From NCBI GenBank assembly GCA_948567375.1, contig OX419756.1, positions 43,910,333 to 43,974,332 of the forward strand: a stretch of DNA of 64,000 nucleotides, read 5' to 3'. The DNA is from Lunularia cruciata. Lineage: Eukaryota; Streptophyta; Marchantiopsida; Lunulariales; Lunulariaceae. Shown piece by piece: positions 24,089-36,578 of the stretch. How positions within the stretch are numbered: the stretch's first letter is position 1; each line of letters opens with the position of its first letter. Below the pieces are notes generated by a model, which ran no database searches, was not told where the DNA came from, and saw only the letters and a list, made by a program, of their open reading frames with translations. The position numbers were made by a program, and so were the translations under genes.

Positions 24089-27032
24089 ATGAGCAATGCA
24101 AGCAAGCTCGAGGTAGCCAGACCGGATGGCCGAACAGCCAATCAGCTGCGACCCCTTAATTGCACGAGAGGTCTTCTCGAACGCGCTCACGGTTCTGCAA
24201 GATGGCAACAAGGTACTGTGATGCAGTTAATTCCCTCAAGGAAATTAATATTCTGAAGACATTTTTGTTAATTTCGGATGAGAATTCGTTGAGCTGGAGG
24301 TTGGTCTTCTGTCTTCACAACCACGACGCAAAACTTGCCCTTAAGTTAAATATCTATGTCCAGTTTTTGCAACGTTGAATTCCCTGCGCCGTGTGTGATG
24401 ATCAAGTAAAAGGTGCTGTTTTTCAACATGTGAAATCTACCAGACACTGCGTTACTTGCAGATGCGAATTGGAGATGTTCTCAGTAGTATGTTCCAGTTC
24501 TTGATAGTTTCTGTACCGTCTGCTTTTCTTTCAGAGAACACAATTGTCATCGCAGCAGTGTATGGGCCGAAGGCAGTGTCTGGCAGAAAGGAAAATTCAG
24601 AGCGGGCAACCCTTGAAGTCACTTGGAAAACGAAAAGTGGAATGGCAGGTTTCTCGTCACGGATCCTCAATCGTCCTTCTGACGATTATTCACCATCAGT
24701 CCAGTAGTATCTGTCTTCCGATCAAGTATTCAATTGTCATCCATTCTCAGCTGAAAGGTTACGAAGACACGAAGCAGTTCTTGTGTCTTCTCATCCTAGC
24801 TTGTTATCATCGTTGAATGTGTTTTTTCTGCATAGGTGGCTGAATCGGGAGTTTAGCTTCAAGGCTGGGTATTCTTGCTGTGCCCTTGCTCTCAAGCCAT
24901 TTTATCATTTATGCAACTTTACGAAACCGAAGCATGACTGAAGAAAAGCCTGGTCCCACTTTAAGCATCTGTTTAAGAATTAGCTGCAACTGTTCAGGGA
25001 ACGCGGAGAAGGAAGCCGAAGTGTTGATTCGAAGAACCTTAGATTACATCGTCCTGTCATCTATGCACCCTAACACCGGAATATCAATCATATTTCAGGT
25101 AATCAGATCCCGGCTTTCCTGGCTCACTTGTCACGATAGCATGAAGTCCAAGCCTCTAAATTATACATACTGATGAGTCATTGATGATCCTGGTTATAAC
25201 GTTTCAAGACTAATAACGCATCTCGGTTGTTTCAGGTTGTGAATGACGATGGAGCAGTATCCTCCTTTCTGCCTGCTTTATTTTCGACTTGTGGAAATTT
25301 TTATGAAAAATTTACTTGCGAAAGAGAGAGGATATGTTTCATCAGGACGAGAGCAGGGACTAGACGAAGGATGTTGGTGGATATAGTCGATGTTGTGGGA
25401 TGCAATCTTACACTACGGTCCTGGGATCCTTGATCACTCTTCTTCTTGCCAGCTACTGGCGTGCGCCATGAACGCAGCTTGCGCCGCTTTGGTTGATGCC
25501 GGAATCCCTCTCGCAGGGCTTGTTGGTAAGAGCTCCTCCACAGTCACTGATATTTCATAATTTGACACCCTAAAGCTATGACAGAAACTCGGTACGAAGG
25601 TTATTGCCGGTGTCTTCATAGTGGCGGAGTACCCCTGTCGGCCTACTCCAGAAGAATGAAGACACCGGTGAATTAGTTGTGTTCCCGTAGAGACTTACCA
25701 TGAAGGGTCTCGCTACTTTGATCTTTAGGTGAGTCATCGCAAGGCACGGGTGTTTGTTATATGAAAATGCTGTCCCTTCCTGCCTGTAATTTTTTATCAT
25801 CTTTGAACTGATGGGCTGAACTCGTCAGAGTGTCTATGATAGTTCATACTATGTTCAGTGGTTTACTCAAGTATACTAGCAGGAGGGACTGTAATGTAAT
25901 GTTCAAGTTATTGAGATATTTAGGACAGGGTCCAAGGTATGACAACAGATATCCTATTTGAATCAGAGTCTTACAGAGACATAAGAATGGGATCATTGTT
26001 TGAGCTTCTTAAGTAAGTCCTGGGAAGCTGTCGATAGTTAACAGAAGTTCTGTTGAGGTGTCATTACAGCTTTCCCAGGAAAACAAGACGTTAAGGATCA
26101 TGTCAGAGCCAACAGTCTCAATTCGAAGCAGGATTCTGTCTCTATTAAGCCATTTCCTTGTCTTGCTATCGGCTTTTGCGCAGTTGCCGTAAGTTGTGGT
26201 GTGACGTCCCATGGAGTAGTTGTTCTCGATCCTACGAAAGCGGAGGAGAAGGTGCGTTGTTGATTAGTTTGTTTGTTTCTCCTTCAATTCCGTATTTGTT
26301 GTACTTCTGTTTTGATGAATATGCTGTCCAGATATCCTTGGTCGTCTATTAATCAGAGATCCTGATTTGGATGTTGAACTTTATTAAAGAATTATCGAGC
26401 ACATGTTTGTTTGGTCTTCCCCAATCGGCCAAAGTCCACGGTGGCTGGATTGCCCGCTCCTGTAGCTAGCGAGCCTGCAGAACATGGGATCATCACATGT
26501 TTGACACGAGGAGCAATGTATGGTAAGGCAACCACTCCTTTCTCTTTCCTTCAGTCTTTGACGGAATGTAATTCATTTGGATGTACGAAACTGACCTGGC
26601 TGTTTCCATCCTGAAGTTTCGTTTCCTTTGTAAAGTTGTGGATTGATCTATTGCTTGCCCGCTTTGAATACTTTTATTTGACATGCTCCCCCGAGTTTCA
26701 ATTATGAAACCTGCTTTCTCTCATAGCACAGACGAGCATTTCTTTCGCTTTTCTTTCCATATATCTATATTTTGTTGCCATCTCTGGAGAGCTTCAGATC
26801 ATAAATATGAAAACAGTAAAGGTGAAACTGTCTCTCCTAAAGTAAAACGATGAAAAGCACGACTTAAGAGCTTTCACCGAGCTCAAAGAACTGCCTGGGA
26901 TACATGGCATTATGATTTGACACGACAAATTCTTTGTTCGCAGTTGATGAGTATATGACATGCCTAGAAAGAGGGCGAGCAGCAAGCGTCAAGATCGCCA
27001 ATTTTTCTAGAACTAGTCTAGAGCATTGTCAA
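24089..27032 (+). CDS. RRP46: Exosome complex core subunit RRP46 (RNase PH-like), 8 exons resolved
   Basis: Exons read by eye: 24089-24212, 24535-24648, 24998-25098, 25236-25256, 25453-25525, 26184-26251, 26390-26522 and 26944-27032. All have GT-AG introns and compatible phases, giving about 241 codons. Diagnostic stretches are RPDGRTANQLRPLNCTRG and HGSARWQQ (exon 1), AAVYGPKA (exon 2), HPNTGISI (exon 3), NAACAALVDAGIPL (exon 5), VVVLDPTKAEEK (exon 6) and EHGIITCLTRGAM (exon 7). RRP46 belongs to the RNase PH-fold ring of the RNA exosome, which processes and degrades RNA in nucleus and cytoplasm; plant ring subunits other than RRP41 are thought to be mainly structural. The length fits family members of about 240 residues. 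Exon 4 is only 21 bases. The last few codons and the stop are not resolved: either read-through to a stop near 27174 or one more small exon. No breaks were seen. Confidence 0.88.
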
Positions 27033-29160
27033 GTAAGACTGCCTGCATTCTTTTGTCCATGGTTATGTGATCATAGACTAGCTTACCTTGTGTGTTTTAT
27101 GCCTGACAACATTAGGATCATTGTTAGCTTACCTTGTGTGTCAGAATTGTTAGCTTACTTGGTTCGTTTTGCCTGAAAGTACCTAGGTTGTGTTTGTGCA
27201 TTTAAGTTGCATGTTGACCTATCTGCAATTTCAAGGCTCTAGTTTTGCTGGTCTGGTATTGTCAGTCTCATGGAAGGAGTTTTGATGCGGGCTGCAGCGT
27301 GGGTATGAGATGCTGAATGCGTGAAAAGTTTTAACTACTGCGACCTTAATCAGCCATTCCGAGACGTCGGACTTGGACGTGAGTAGAAAGTAATCGGGCT
27401 GGAACATAGTACAGCTTACAATTTTGACAAATACTTGGACATCTTCTTCCGAACAAACAGAATAGTCACTCTGAATCAATCATTTGTTAGTCTTAGCCCA
27501 TGGATCGTGCATAGGGTAACCACATCGAATCATCAGAATAGTGTGGTGCAAGCTGATTTATCCTTAAAAGTTGTATTCAAAGATATGGTCTCCTTGCCTT
27601 TGATCCGATGAGTTATACTCATATAATCTCCCTATTGTTTCCTAGGAGTGGAATCCGGAGTCAGCCGAAAGTTTAGGGCTGTCGGTGAGGTTTCGTTAGC
27701 TATTAATGGAGAACATCTGGGAGCTTTAAGCACCACGGATAATGTCCACCTAGGAGTTGTCCCTTGTATGAAGTAATGCTGTCAGCTAATTGGTGACACC
27801 GAACATGGCCAGATACTGCAGGTGTCTAGTGTCTGATGGTAGTTTTATTGATCAAGTCTGTTACGGTTCTCTTCAATCTACTCGCTCAAAGTTGGACTGA
27901 TTAGGTTGCCAGGTTCATCCCTCTTGTGTCCATGAAGGACGGTTTCTGCTTGCTACAGAAAAAGTGGTGTCGTGGTTAGAAGCTGCTGTAGTATCCAGGT
28001 CTTTCTATGTCCAGGCATGAGCTGTAACCACGAGGTTTGAGCGAAGTCAATGTCACGCCCCAACAGCTTATGCCAGATGCTTCTCTCACGTCCTATTACA
28101 TTGTTCTTTTAGCTACACCGGTGAGCTACTTTCTGTGTCAATTTGTTGTTTTCCAAGGAGGTGTGGAACAAGTAGTGGATGCTGTGCTAGGCGAGCATCC
28201 GTTGTTGATGGTTCCTGGACTACTGTTGGGAATAACCATCCAGACCATACTCGAGAAGGCTTCTTAGTGAACCCAATAGCAACATCATGCTTTTGGCTTA
28301 TACATTCCTCTTCTGCATTATTGCTCCTGCATATTTCCACAACTTTGGACTTCACTCCTTTGCCTACATTCCTACTTTTTTCGGCTGGTCTTTGCATGTA
28401 TCATGCATCATCGTACCTCATCGCTTGTGGTTGGTAACAGTTCTGACTGATTGTTCTTACTTGTGTTGAGCCTCCTTAAACTTTAAATGCTATGTAATTC
28501 CTCACATGTCAGAAAGATAATTGCCTTGGCACTCATTTGTATTTGAGCAGAAATTGGACACCACGGGTACTGACACTTGCTCAGCTACTTTGGCACTGCG
28601 TGAGGCACTGGTGAAGTCCTATGTGCATAGCCAATCTTGCTTAGGTTCATTCAGCAAAGAGTGAAAAGGATCCAAGCCCCAAGTGCATATTGAAGGTTCT
28701 AGCCCAAATGTTACAAACTTTTGATAAGTGCACCCTTTGGTGCACTTGCACATGTGAGTGGTCAGTACAATCAATCTGCCATTAAGTGGTTCTTCATCTG
28801 AGGGTGCCACATTCAGGCAAGGAACTTCCAAGCTAAATGGCTTTTCTAGCGGATGACCCAAGGCAAAGGTCTTTCTTCAGGACTAAAATCTCCCAAGTTG
28901 AAGGGTTCCTCACTGAAGGTTCTCTTGTTTGATAACCTTACTTCTACGAGAGCCACACTTCCTGCTCTTGGTATAGATTTACCACTACCAGTTTTTTGCA
29001 GTATATCTCTTCCATGTCATCTTCCTCTTGAAGGTGCAGTTCTCTGGGGTGGGAAGGTAATCTATCATCTACCTCCCATTTTCATTACTGATTGACTATT
29101 TCTACACATTTCTTATGACATTATCTTCAACATTGATATTGCAGTAGTTATCTATACTTG
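27033..29160. other. Sequence downstream of RRP46, no gene identified
   Basis: The stretch is less AT-rich than the transposon regions and should hold the RRP46 3' untranslated region. Two short frames are the best candidates for host exons. One is a 43-codon reading at about 27651-27776, ending with VHLGVVPCMK and a stop. The other is 28037-28267. I recognise neither. A phrase around 28575-28620 (GGTACTGACACTTGCTCAGC) recurs in altered form at 31719-31756. Confidence 0.4.
28037..28267 (+). CDS. Hypothetical short ORF, about 76 codons
   Basis: This frame is not recognised. It has a hydrophobic stretch (IVLLATPVSYFLCQFVVF) and a second one near its end (HPLLMVPGLLLGITIQTIL), so a small membrane protein or part of one is conceivable. 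There is a plausible intron acceptor (TTTCCAAG) before the GGVEQVVDAVLG segment, so the open frame may be an accident of an exon read into its intron. There is no homology evidence, so I give low weight to it being a real gene. Confidence 0.2.
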   Translation: MSEVNVTPQQLMPDASLTSYYIVLLATPVSYFLCQFVVFQGGVEQVVDAVLGEHPLLMVPGLLLGITIQTILEKAS

Positions 29161-30950
29161 AAAGAGTCTAACTAAGTATCTTCCCTTTCAAAATCCATAT
29201 CTTCAATTTGAAAAGTATCTTTTGTATTACAAAGTTTGACCAATTCCTTTCTAAGTTCAAGTTTTTATACCTCATATAATTGAAGATCTTATAGAGTTTT
29301 GTAAAATCTATCAAATCCACATACATTTGTATCATGTTTAGTCTGAATGAGCATCCTTGAACCACACCACTCACCAACAATTTGTTTAACATGTTGGCTC
29401 ATGCTTATATTTTGTTAATTTTTTTTCCATTTTGAAAATAAATAAAGTGTAGATAATTTTAGAACTACTTGACTTGAAACATTATTTTCCACAACTATAT
29501 CAAGTAGTTCAAGATATTAATATTAAATACTTAAAAAATTATTTATGATAAAGCAAAGTTTAGAATGATGTGTCACACATGGTAGCAAGTACTAACAAAC
29601 ATAAGTCACTTTTTGTTAAATTTAGTATTATTGCTAAATTTTTATAATTATTACAATAATAGCTACTTATTTTGATAACTTACATAACTCAAATAAAATT
29701 TATTACAAGAAAGATTTATAGATACTACATCAATATACTTTTTTATGTGTTTTAGTAATCATTCCTACCACAAAATTTAAAAATATAAGTAAGTTTTTAT
29801 GAAAGGTGATTAAGGTGAATAAATTTTGCACTGGTTTCTACTTATTATGATAAGAAACCAAACTCAAAGTTATTTGTTATAGTATTCCTTCCTTGAATAT
29901 TTGAAACTATCATTGTAGTAGAAGCTCATGTAAGCTCACATTCAATCATTCACCATCTTAATATTACAATTCATCAAACTAACTTGACATTACTAGTTTA
30001 AACACCAAATTACATAAGCATTCTCAATTTAGATTCAAGTGGCTTCTCAAGCTAAAGAGTTCTTATGTTTACAATGGGATACGGCATACTTGCTTACACT
30101 AAATATGAGCAAGTAATTAAGACTTTTGACCAACCGTCTACATTGTTAAGATATGATGATTCATATGTCTAGTTGCCCAACTATATATAAAGTCCAATTT
30201 GATCAAGCATGTCTTTCTCGATGACATGTGATCATAACTCGTGTATCAATCAAAACTATTTATGCTAAACCATTCATGACTCATATATCAATCAAAACTA
30301 TTTAGTGCTAATTGATATGATTCCTTGGTAATTTAAGCTATTTGGATACTCTTTAAGACTATCCTAAGAAGAAATTTAGTTTGAGTCAAGATTATTGAAA
30401 ATACCCTTATGTACTAGAAAGATAATCCCAAAAATTTGATTGCAATTGTTTGATTTATGTCCAATTTGAGCAAGAGATCCAATCTAATCTTAGGCTCAAA
30501 CCTTCAAACTCCATTCTCACAACCTAGGTTTTTGGGGTTTCAAAAGGCACTTGTTTGCTTGAGAAAGATATGGAAGTTATGAAATATTGGTGTAGTAACT
30601 CTTTAAATGATATAATAATTGCTACGTATCATGACAATCACCTCAATTTTATAAAGTTAAACTTTGTCTGCATCGTCTAGGTTAGATAGTTCTATTTCAT
30701 ATGTTAATCTTAAAGGATATACATAGTTTACAATACTCTCTAAAAGACATGTAAGAATGATTACATCTTACTTATGACATTTATAAAATATATTATATAT
30801 TCTTATAAGCTTGTATACCATAATGAGGTTTGGGAATTCTATTTGATTTTGAATATACTATCTCATATACATATCTCACTTCTGAATTTTTATATATATT
30901 GTCTATCGCAATATTCATTCACATATGGGTTTGGATTTTCTGCCGGTGGT
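29161..30950. other. AT-rich intergenic DNA
   Basis: Strongly AT-rich sequence without open frames of note. Some short phrases repeat locally (for example 'tcatatatcaatcaaaactattta' variants near 30240-30305). No element ends, RNA genes or protein remnants were recognised. Confidence 0.45.
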
Positions 30951-33296
30951 ATTCCATGGTTTGCTTATTGACACATGGGTCCACCTTGTCCATCACTTCA
31001 TCCGAGGTAGATCTTGCCTCTTTTCTTTGCACTATCTTGTGATGCGCTAAATCTTCTAAGGTTTTTCCTTGCTTCTCTATTTTTTCATTCACTTGGACTT
31101 TGCTTTTCTTGTTTGAGTTGACCTGTCCCTTCCCGTGCACCATTGATGTCCTCCTTTGGCCCCTTCATATTCCCCTTTCCCCTCTTTGGAATACTTTTTT
31201 GTTCCACCTTTGGTTGCTACTCGCTCTACTTTACTCTCTGAGCTCCGGCCCCCATTGCTGCGGTAGATAACTTGCTCTTTCCGTGTGTGTCATTAGACTC
31301 GCTCCCTATTGTATCTTTGGGTGTCAAATGACTTGCTTATTCCCCATGCTTTCTAACTCAACTCTTTATTGTTTCTTTGGTGATTTCAAGTAGTTAATTT
31401 ACCACCTTCTTCATTAATTTGCATCATAGAGTAGTTTTGCTAGTTTTTACTTGTTTTTGATACTAATATTTGTTTCCTTTCAGGCTTTAATTAGGTATGC
31501 CTCAAGTCCTTTACTTTCTCATGCTCATGATTTCATATTCTTCCTTTGGATGTTGCTTTATTTGCATTACAAAATCATTTTGCTTTTTACTATTGTTGCA
31601 CTTTGTTTGGATTTTAAGCTTCATATGTTATAGCTTTTCCCTTACCCTGAGCCGCACTTTTGGAAGTAATCGAGTTCGTGTTGGCACTCATGAGTTTTTG
31701 AGCATAAACTTGGTGCAAGGGGTACTGACCATTGCTCAGCTACTTCAGCACTGATGAAGTTGTAGGTGTTTTTGTGGAGGTTTACTATGGCCGCCTTCTA
31801 CTTCCCTTTGCTGTTTAGCATCTTAGAACTCAAGCGTCCATAGCGTTTGTTATATCCTATCCTATTTCACTTCACTCTTGTTACGCTGTTACACTTTGAT
31901 AGGTTTCTACAGCCACACATCCAACAGCTCTTGCATTGTACCACTCCTCCATTCCCGGCTAATTCCTTCCCTACTATTCTTCATTTGTTCTTGCTTGATT
32001 CCTGGTTTGACCTCTCACTAATTCCTTCCCTACTATTCTTCATTTGTTCTTGCTTGATTCTTGGTTTGACCTCTCACTTATGTAGTGTTCCTACATGACT
32101 CCAGCCCATGTTTCTTATTTCTATCGTTCACACACTGCTTATTGGTGGTCTATTACATAACATTTTCTATTTCTCGCAATAGTTTGTATAGATGTTCTCG
32201 ATTTCATGTTTGTTTACTGGTCCGTTGGTCATATGTTATTCTCAATTTGTCTCAATTACTGGTCCCTTAGTCATATGTTATTCTCAATTTGTTTCAATTA
32301 TGCCTTTGTTCCAAGTTACCTTCGATGCATTCAACCACATGGATTTCTCACTATTCTAGTCTTGTGAATCATGTCCATCTTGCTTACCAATCATTTGCAG
32401 ATCATTTGCACTTCATGAGTTCCGGATAACCCGTTCCCAGAACTGTTCTCATAATACCTATTTAAAATCAGACCTAACTGATTAGAAAGTTCACACTAAA
32501 TTTATGGTATATGGATCCATCTTCATATATTCCTCAATCATCTATTAAAAAAATGAAAATTTCTACTTTAACTTCAAGATTAACTCTAATCAATGTTACA
32601 ATGTTTTGAGGAAACAAGTACTTTAGAGTATCATATTTATATAACAGTCTATAGAATTATTTTTCTCACTCCAATTTATAGTATATGTTTCTTATGAGCC
32701 TGTCCACTAGTTTTCAATGAAATTCCAGAAAGTACTTTATAATATACCGCTTTATACTCACGAACAACTTTTAAGTGTTCTAACTCACAACATTGTATCC
32801 TTTAATTTTGTAATAAAAATGCCATCTATTCCGAATATGACCCTTGAGAGATTCTCATTAAGCATGAACGAATCTCGAAGCACAAAAAGCAGACTATAAG
32901 AAATAAGTAGTTTGCTTCCCTATTAACAAACCGTATCTACTGTTGAATACGTCCTCACATGCTAACCCGCATAGTCCATATCTACTGCATTGACTTAGTG
33001 TCCTTCCCATTCCAAAAATATATCCGGAAATGTAAATGATGCACATAAGATAACAAATATGCTAACAAGAAGGATGCGGACGACCCCATCAAACACTAGA
33101 AGAATAAAATTTAAGAGGTGAGATATCTCGCTTTAGAATGAGAAATCTGATTCAAATGGGGAATCGGACCTTTTGTGTCTACAACCTCATAACCATGTAA
33201 AAGTATGTATAATTTAGTGCGATTGATCTTCTATGGATTTAAGGAACTAATGAGATTCTTATCATCACTCTTCTATTATAACCATCACTAAAGATA
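30951..33296. other. Unassigned pyrimidine-rich DNA with short tandem repeats
   Basis: The plus strand is rich in C and T (31000-32350). A 59-bp unit is repeated twice at 31960-32077, and a unit of about 42 bp is repeated at about 32217-32301. A lysine-rich minus-strand frame (30919-31143) has no recognisable domain. A 20-base phrase, GGATAACCCGTTCCCAGAAC, at 32424-32443 recurs at 34856-34875. Confidence 0.4.
31960..32077. repeat. Tandem duplication, 59 bp x 2
   Basis: The unit beginning TAATTCCTTCCCTACTATTC and ending GACCTCTCAC occurs twice head to tail, with a single visible mismatch. The near-identity suggests a recent slippage or unequal-crossover event. Confidence 0.9.
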
Positions 33297-33572
33297 TTAC
33301 CCACACAGAATGGTTATCCAGGAAAGTGTTTTAAAGATCAGCACTAAAAAGTAGAACAAAACGAACGAAATAAATTTCACAGGAGTGCGTCCTATCTTAT
33401 CCAACTCGTCTTCAGGTAGTCCAAATACGGCTGACTTGAAACTCGGTTGCTCTAAGTGTGTACCAAAGTCTCCAAGTTGCCTTCTCGGGTGCTCTCTGAA
33501 GTTGAATTCCTGGACTACACTTTTCCGAGATCTGTACCGAGAAGTTTTAGACATGCAACCATGGCCTGTCAC
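33297..33572 (-). CDS. Hypothetical minus-strand exon, about 60-90 codons
   Basis: The minus-strand reading from MSKTSRYRSRKSVVQEF through FREHPRRQLGDFGTHLEQ to FGLPEDELDKIGRTP has a protein-like composition. It is followed by a possible splice donor (CCT|GTGAAA). Base composition here (33380-33830) is richer than the surrounding AT-rich DNA. I do not recognise the family. The opposite strand is also open (33385-33810), so either or neither may be real. It could be a first exon divergently placed upstream of the NLR gene. Confidence 0.22.
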   Translation of the reverse strand: MTGHGCMSKTSRYRSRKSVVQEFNFREHPRRQLGDFGTHLEQPSFKSAVFGLPEDELDKIGRTPVKFISFVLFYFLVLIFKTLSWITILCG

Positions 33573-33810
33573 TTCCTTTCCTTGGACCTTCCCTTTTATT
33601 GAAAACCCGTATCATTATCACGGTGAAAATTTGCGTGTATTCGCAGTTCACAACGTGGAAAGCAAGTCTTCTACGGGATTCTGCTTTACTGTACTAGAAG
33701 TTGTCGAATATGAGACTTTTAGGATTGGAAGACCAAACGGCCTCTGCCCATGCCCGTACACGAGTATATTCGCTTACGGGCTAAGACATGCGACTTTCTT
33801 TTCACCCTAA

Positions 33811-35297
33811 TTCTTGCCCTTCCTGTGCCCTCATGGTGGGATCTGGCAACGGTTCATCGATCCCGACTCGACTCGATCCTCCCTGTGGCAACCGGAATCA
33901 CATCCTGATGTTAAGTGATCTAATCATCAGTATGTGAGCATGCTTGAGTTTGCACAACATCTGTCTGTGAGTATCTCTCCGTATTTTTTCGATCGCGAAT
34001 TTGAAACCGATAGCTACAGCTTGCAGTCGCAAGCAGAATCTATCTAGATACGGAGCAAGATGCATCTCTTCTCTTCCTTCAAAATTTCAGCTGGGATGCC
34101 AATCTCAACGTCTTCACTTAACCTTTCCTTGCGTTGGTTGATTTGCTGAATTGCGAGTGAGCAGAGCACGGACGTCCAGACGGGAGTGACTGGTTTGGGG
34201 GAGAGACTTAAAACAGAAATCAAGGAGGAGAGAAGTAAGTGCACCGCGGGAGATACACACCTTAAGCTAACATTGGCTTCTCCATTGCAGTCGAAGGAGA
34301 ACATCTCAAAGAGGAGGTAGTCTCATGATCCTGTGCTGGATAATACTAACTGCGATATGCAGAGCTGATCTTGAACTCCAGGGTGTTTGTTGAATGAATG
34401 TGGAAATCTAGGAGTTGGGAAGTTAGTGACACTCGTTTGCGGCTCTGATAGCTCTGAGGTGGAGGAGCATCAAATCTCGAAGGATTTCTTAGCTTAACGA
34501 CTTTCTATTACCTTATGAAAGGTAATTTAATAGATCAGGATCAACTTCTGGACTACTGGCTATTGTAGTTGTAAAACCGAGAAGCTAGCCGTAAAGATGC
34601 CAAAGTACAAGAAGTCCCCCTCTCTGCATTTTTTGTTCTAAAAGTAATTGCTATTTCAGGTGAGAAGATCAAACAGCGCTCTCGTTCATTCTACTAAGCT
34701 TTGAACCAACGACTCGAAGATCAGTTTCGAAGATGAAGTACTTCTCATTGGAGCAAGTGCCGTGATTTCTTTCAGCCACAGGTACCACACGAAAGGAATC
34801 TAGTGTCTTGTTCATTCCATCTGTGAGAAGTATGGGATCTACGCATATATATTGTGGATAACCCGTTCCCAGAACGGCTTCTGCTCTCATATACCAATAT
34901 ATATTGTGGAAATCCGTATCTAAAAGATATGTATATGATCAGTTAATTTGTGTGCGTACTCTCGCCAAAACATGCAAGAGTTGAATATTCTTATTTTACG
35001 TTCCGATTGCTGGATGTCTAGCAATTAAAGCGTACATCGCTTGCATCATAACTCCGACGCCGTATGGTGCCCGGTGTAGCCAGTTTTCCACTACGGTTGT
35101 AGTAGTACATCTCTTGATGTGGATGGTAATATTATTATTACCACGAAGCGCCGAGATGGTGGAAAAAGAAGAGAAGAATAAATTGTCCAGGAGATTTGTC
35201 GTTCGTGAAGTCCTTACCATGCCATCATCCTAACGATTGTAACATTAACATCTAAAGCTTTTCTGTTTAAAATTTGGAAAACACAGGTCTGAAGAGG
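33811..35297. other. Upstream region of the NLR gene, no gene identified
   Basis: About 1.5 kb with only short frames. It probably contains the NLR promoter and perhaps an untranslated exon: 'aaaacacag' at 35278-35286 could be an intron acceptor just before the start codon. A 14-bp direct repeat, ATATATATTGTGGA, brackets a 38-bp insert at 34845-34910. Confidence 0.35.
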
Positions 35298-36578
35298 ATG
35301 GCGGCAAGTAGTTCATCTATTGGTCTTCGACTGGAGAACCAAGTCATCCGCAAGGTACTGGTCGTACTTCAGGCTTACAAATAACTCAAACGGTTGTTCA
35401 ATCTAGTGAGTTTGTGTCGGTGGATTGTCCATGTTCTTCTGAAATGAATAGTAAACTACTATCTGCTGCAGGGTTTGCTTTGAATGCTACGGTCTAATTT
35501 GAAAAGATGAGATGTTTGTTTCAACTTGATAAGAATTAATTACATTCTGGAATACACAATAAACCGTAAAAGATTTTGGTATATTGCTTCAGCTAAGCGA
35601 TGGGATTCGATTACTACACGATCCGGAGCAACCAGACGTTGACATTATTTTCTTCCACGGGCTTCAGTTTGAGCGAAATGCATTTGTTCATTTGACTACG
35701 TGGACCTGTAAAAATGACCCCGCGAAGGTCTGGCCAAAACAATGGCTTCCCAATGCTCGAATTCTTCTGGCCTCTTATGATTCAAGCATAAGGAAAACCG
35801 CTACAGAAGGGAGGATGGATTTGTCCAATATCGCAGAAAATTTGTTGACTGAGATTCTTTGGGCAATTCGAGATATTTTAGATGGAGGAACTGGACCCCG
35901 GCCAATCGTATTGGTTGGCCATAGTTTTGGCGGTCTGATCATCAAACAATTGTGTTTGCTTGCTGACAAGAATGTGAATGGTTCTGAGCAGAAAGTCCGA
36001 AGAAAAGAATTCCTGAAATGTCTTGGTGGAATTTATTTTCTTGGAACTCCTCATCTTGGGATGGAGGATCTTGCGAAGATCAAAGAGCATGTTCTGGATA
36101 GAAGTCCGTTTTGGCCGTACATGAAGCAGTTGAGCACAGGTGCCGCAAGACAAAATGCCGAATTCGACACGCTGTGCAAGCAAGAACGCTTCAGAAATTG
36201 GCAGATCTTTGCTGTGGGAGAAGCACGTGAGACAACAATTCCATCTGAATCTTCTGTCAAGGTATGGAAATATATGCTACGTTTCTCCGGTTGTGAAACA
36301 TTTCTAGTGTTTAATATCTCTAATGGACACTTTCCAAGTGTTGATTAGTTCCACTGGATTTGGTTCATTACAGAAGTATGAGTAACATTGAATTTTGCTG
36401 AATGTAGGCCACGGGATCGTTTCGAGGTATCTTGGTACCAGAAGCTTCTGCAAGAATCGGCCAGAATTTCATCACTATCGCAGAGGATCATTTCTCAATC
36501 TGTATGCCTGATGCTGAAAACTCTACAATGTTCCAACATCTACTACGGCTAATTTGTCTTGTCAAGGCAGATATGAAG
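35298..36578 (+). CDS. NLR exons 1-3: alpha/beta-hydrolase domain
   Basis: Exon 2 carries IIFFHGLQ (the oxyanion-side HG strand), the nucleophile elbow VLVGHSFGGLIIKQ (G-H-S-F-G around the catalytic serine) and FLGTPHLGMEDL, characteristic of SERAC1/DUF676-type serine hydrolases. Exon 3 supplies the likely catalytic histidine in TIAEDHFSICMP. The serine and histidine are therefore both present, so activity is possible, though no substrate can be inferred. In other NLRs this slot holds a TIR, coiled-coil or kinase domain that signals after activation. By analogy the hydrolase is the putative signalling domain. Introns: 35355-35592, 36262-36407 and 36579-36689. Confidence 0.85.

Larger units (their letters stand above)
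17331..27050 (+). repeat. Segmental duplication SD1, copy 1 (RRP46 region)
   Basis: From about 17331 ('gatggagattctggattgga') to 17489, then from 22745 to at least 27050, the sequence matches 60150-64000 in the same order and orientation. The interruption is exactly the copia element. Similarity is high across exons: 4 mismatches counted by eye in the 101-base exon 3, and none in the 21-base exon 4. Several small indels lie between exons. The right end cannot be placed because copy 2 runs off the window. Confidence 0.85.

Noticed and set aside
23897-24211. Arg-rich 104-codon minus-strand ORF
   Set aside because: It is antisense to RRP46 exon 1 and its GC-rich 5' region; no domain is present.
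30919-31143. Lys-rich minus-strand ORF
   Set aside because: Low-complexity composition, no motif, no splice or neighbour support.
33385-33810. 141-codon plus-strand ORF
   Set aside because: The opposite strand over the same bases gives a more protein-like reading; neither has homology support, and only the minus-strand one is kept at low confidence.
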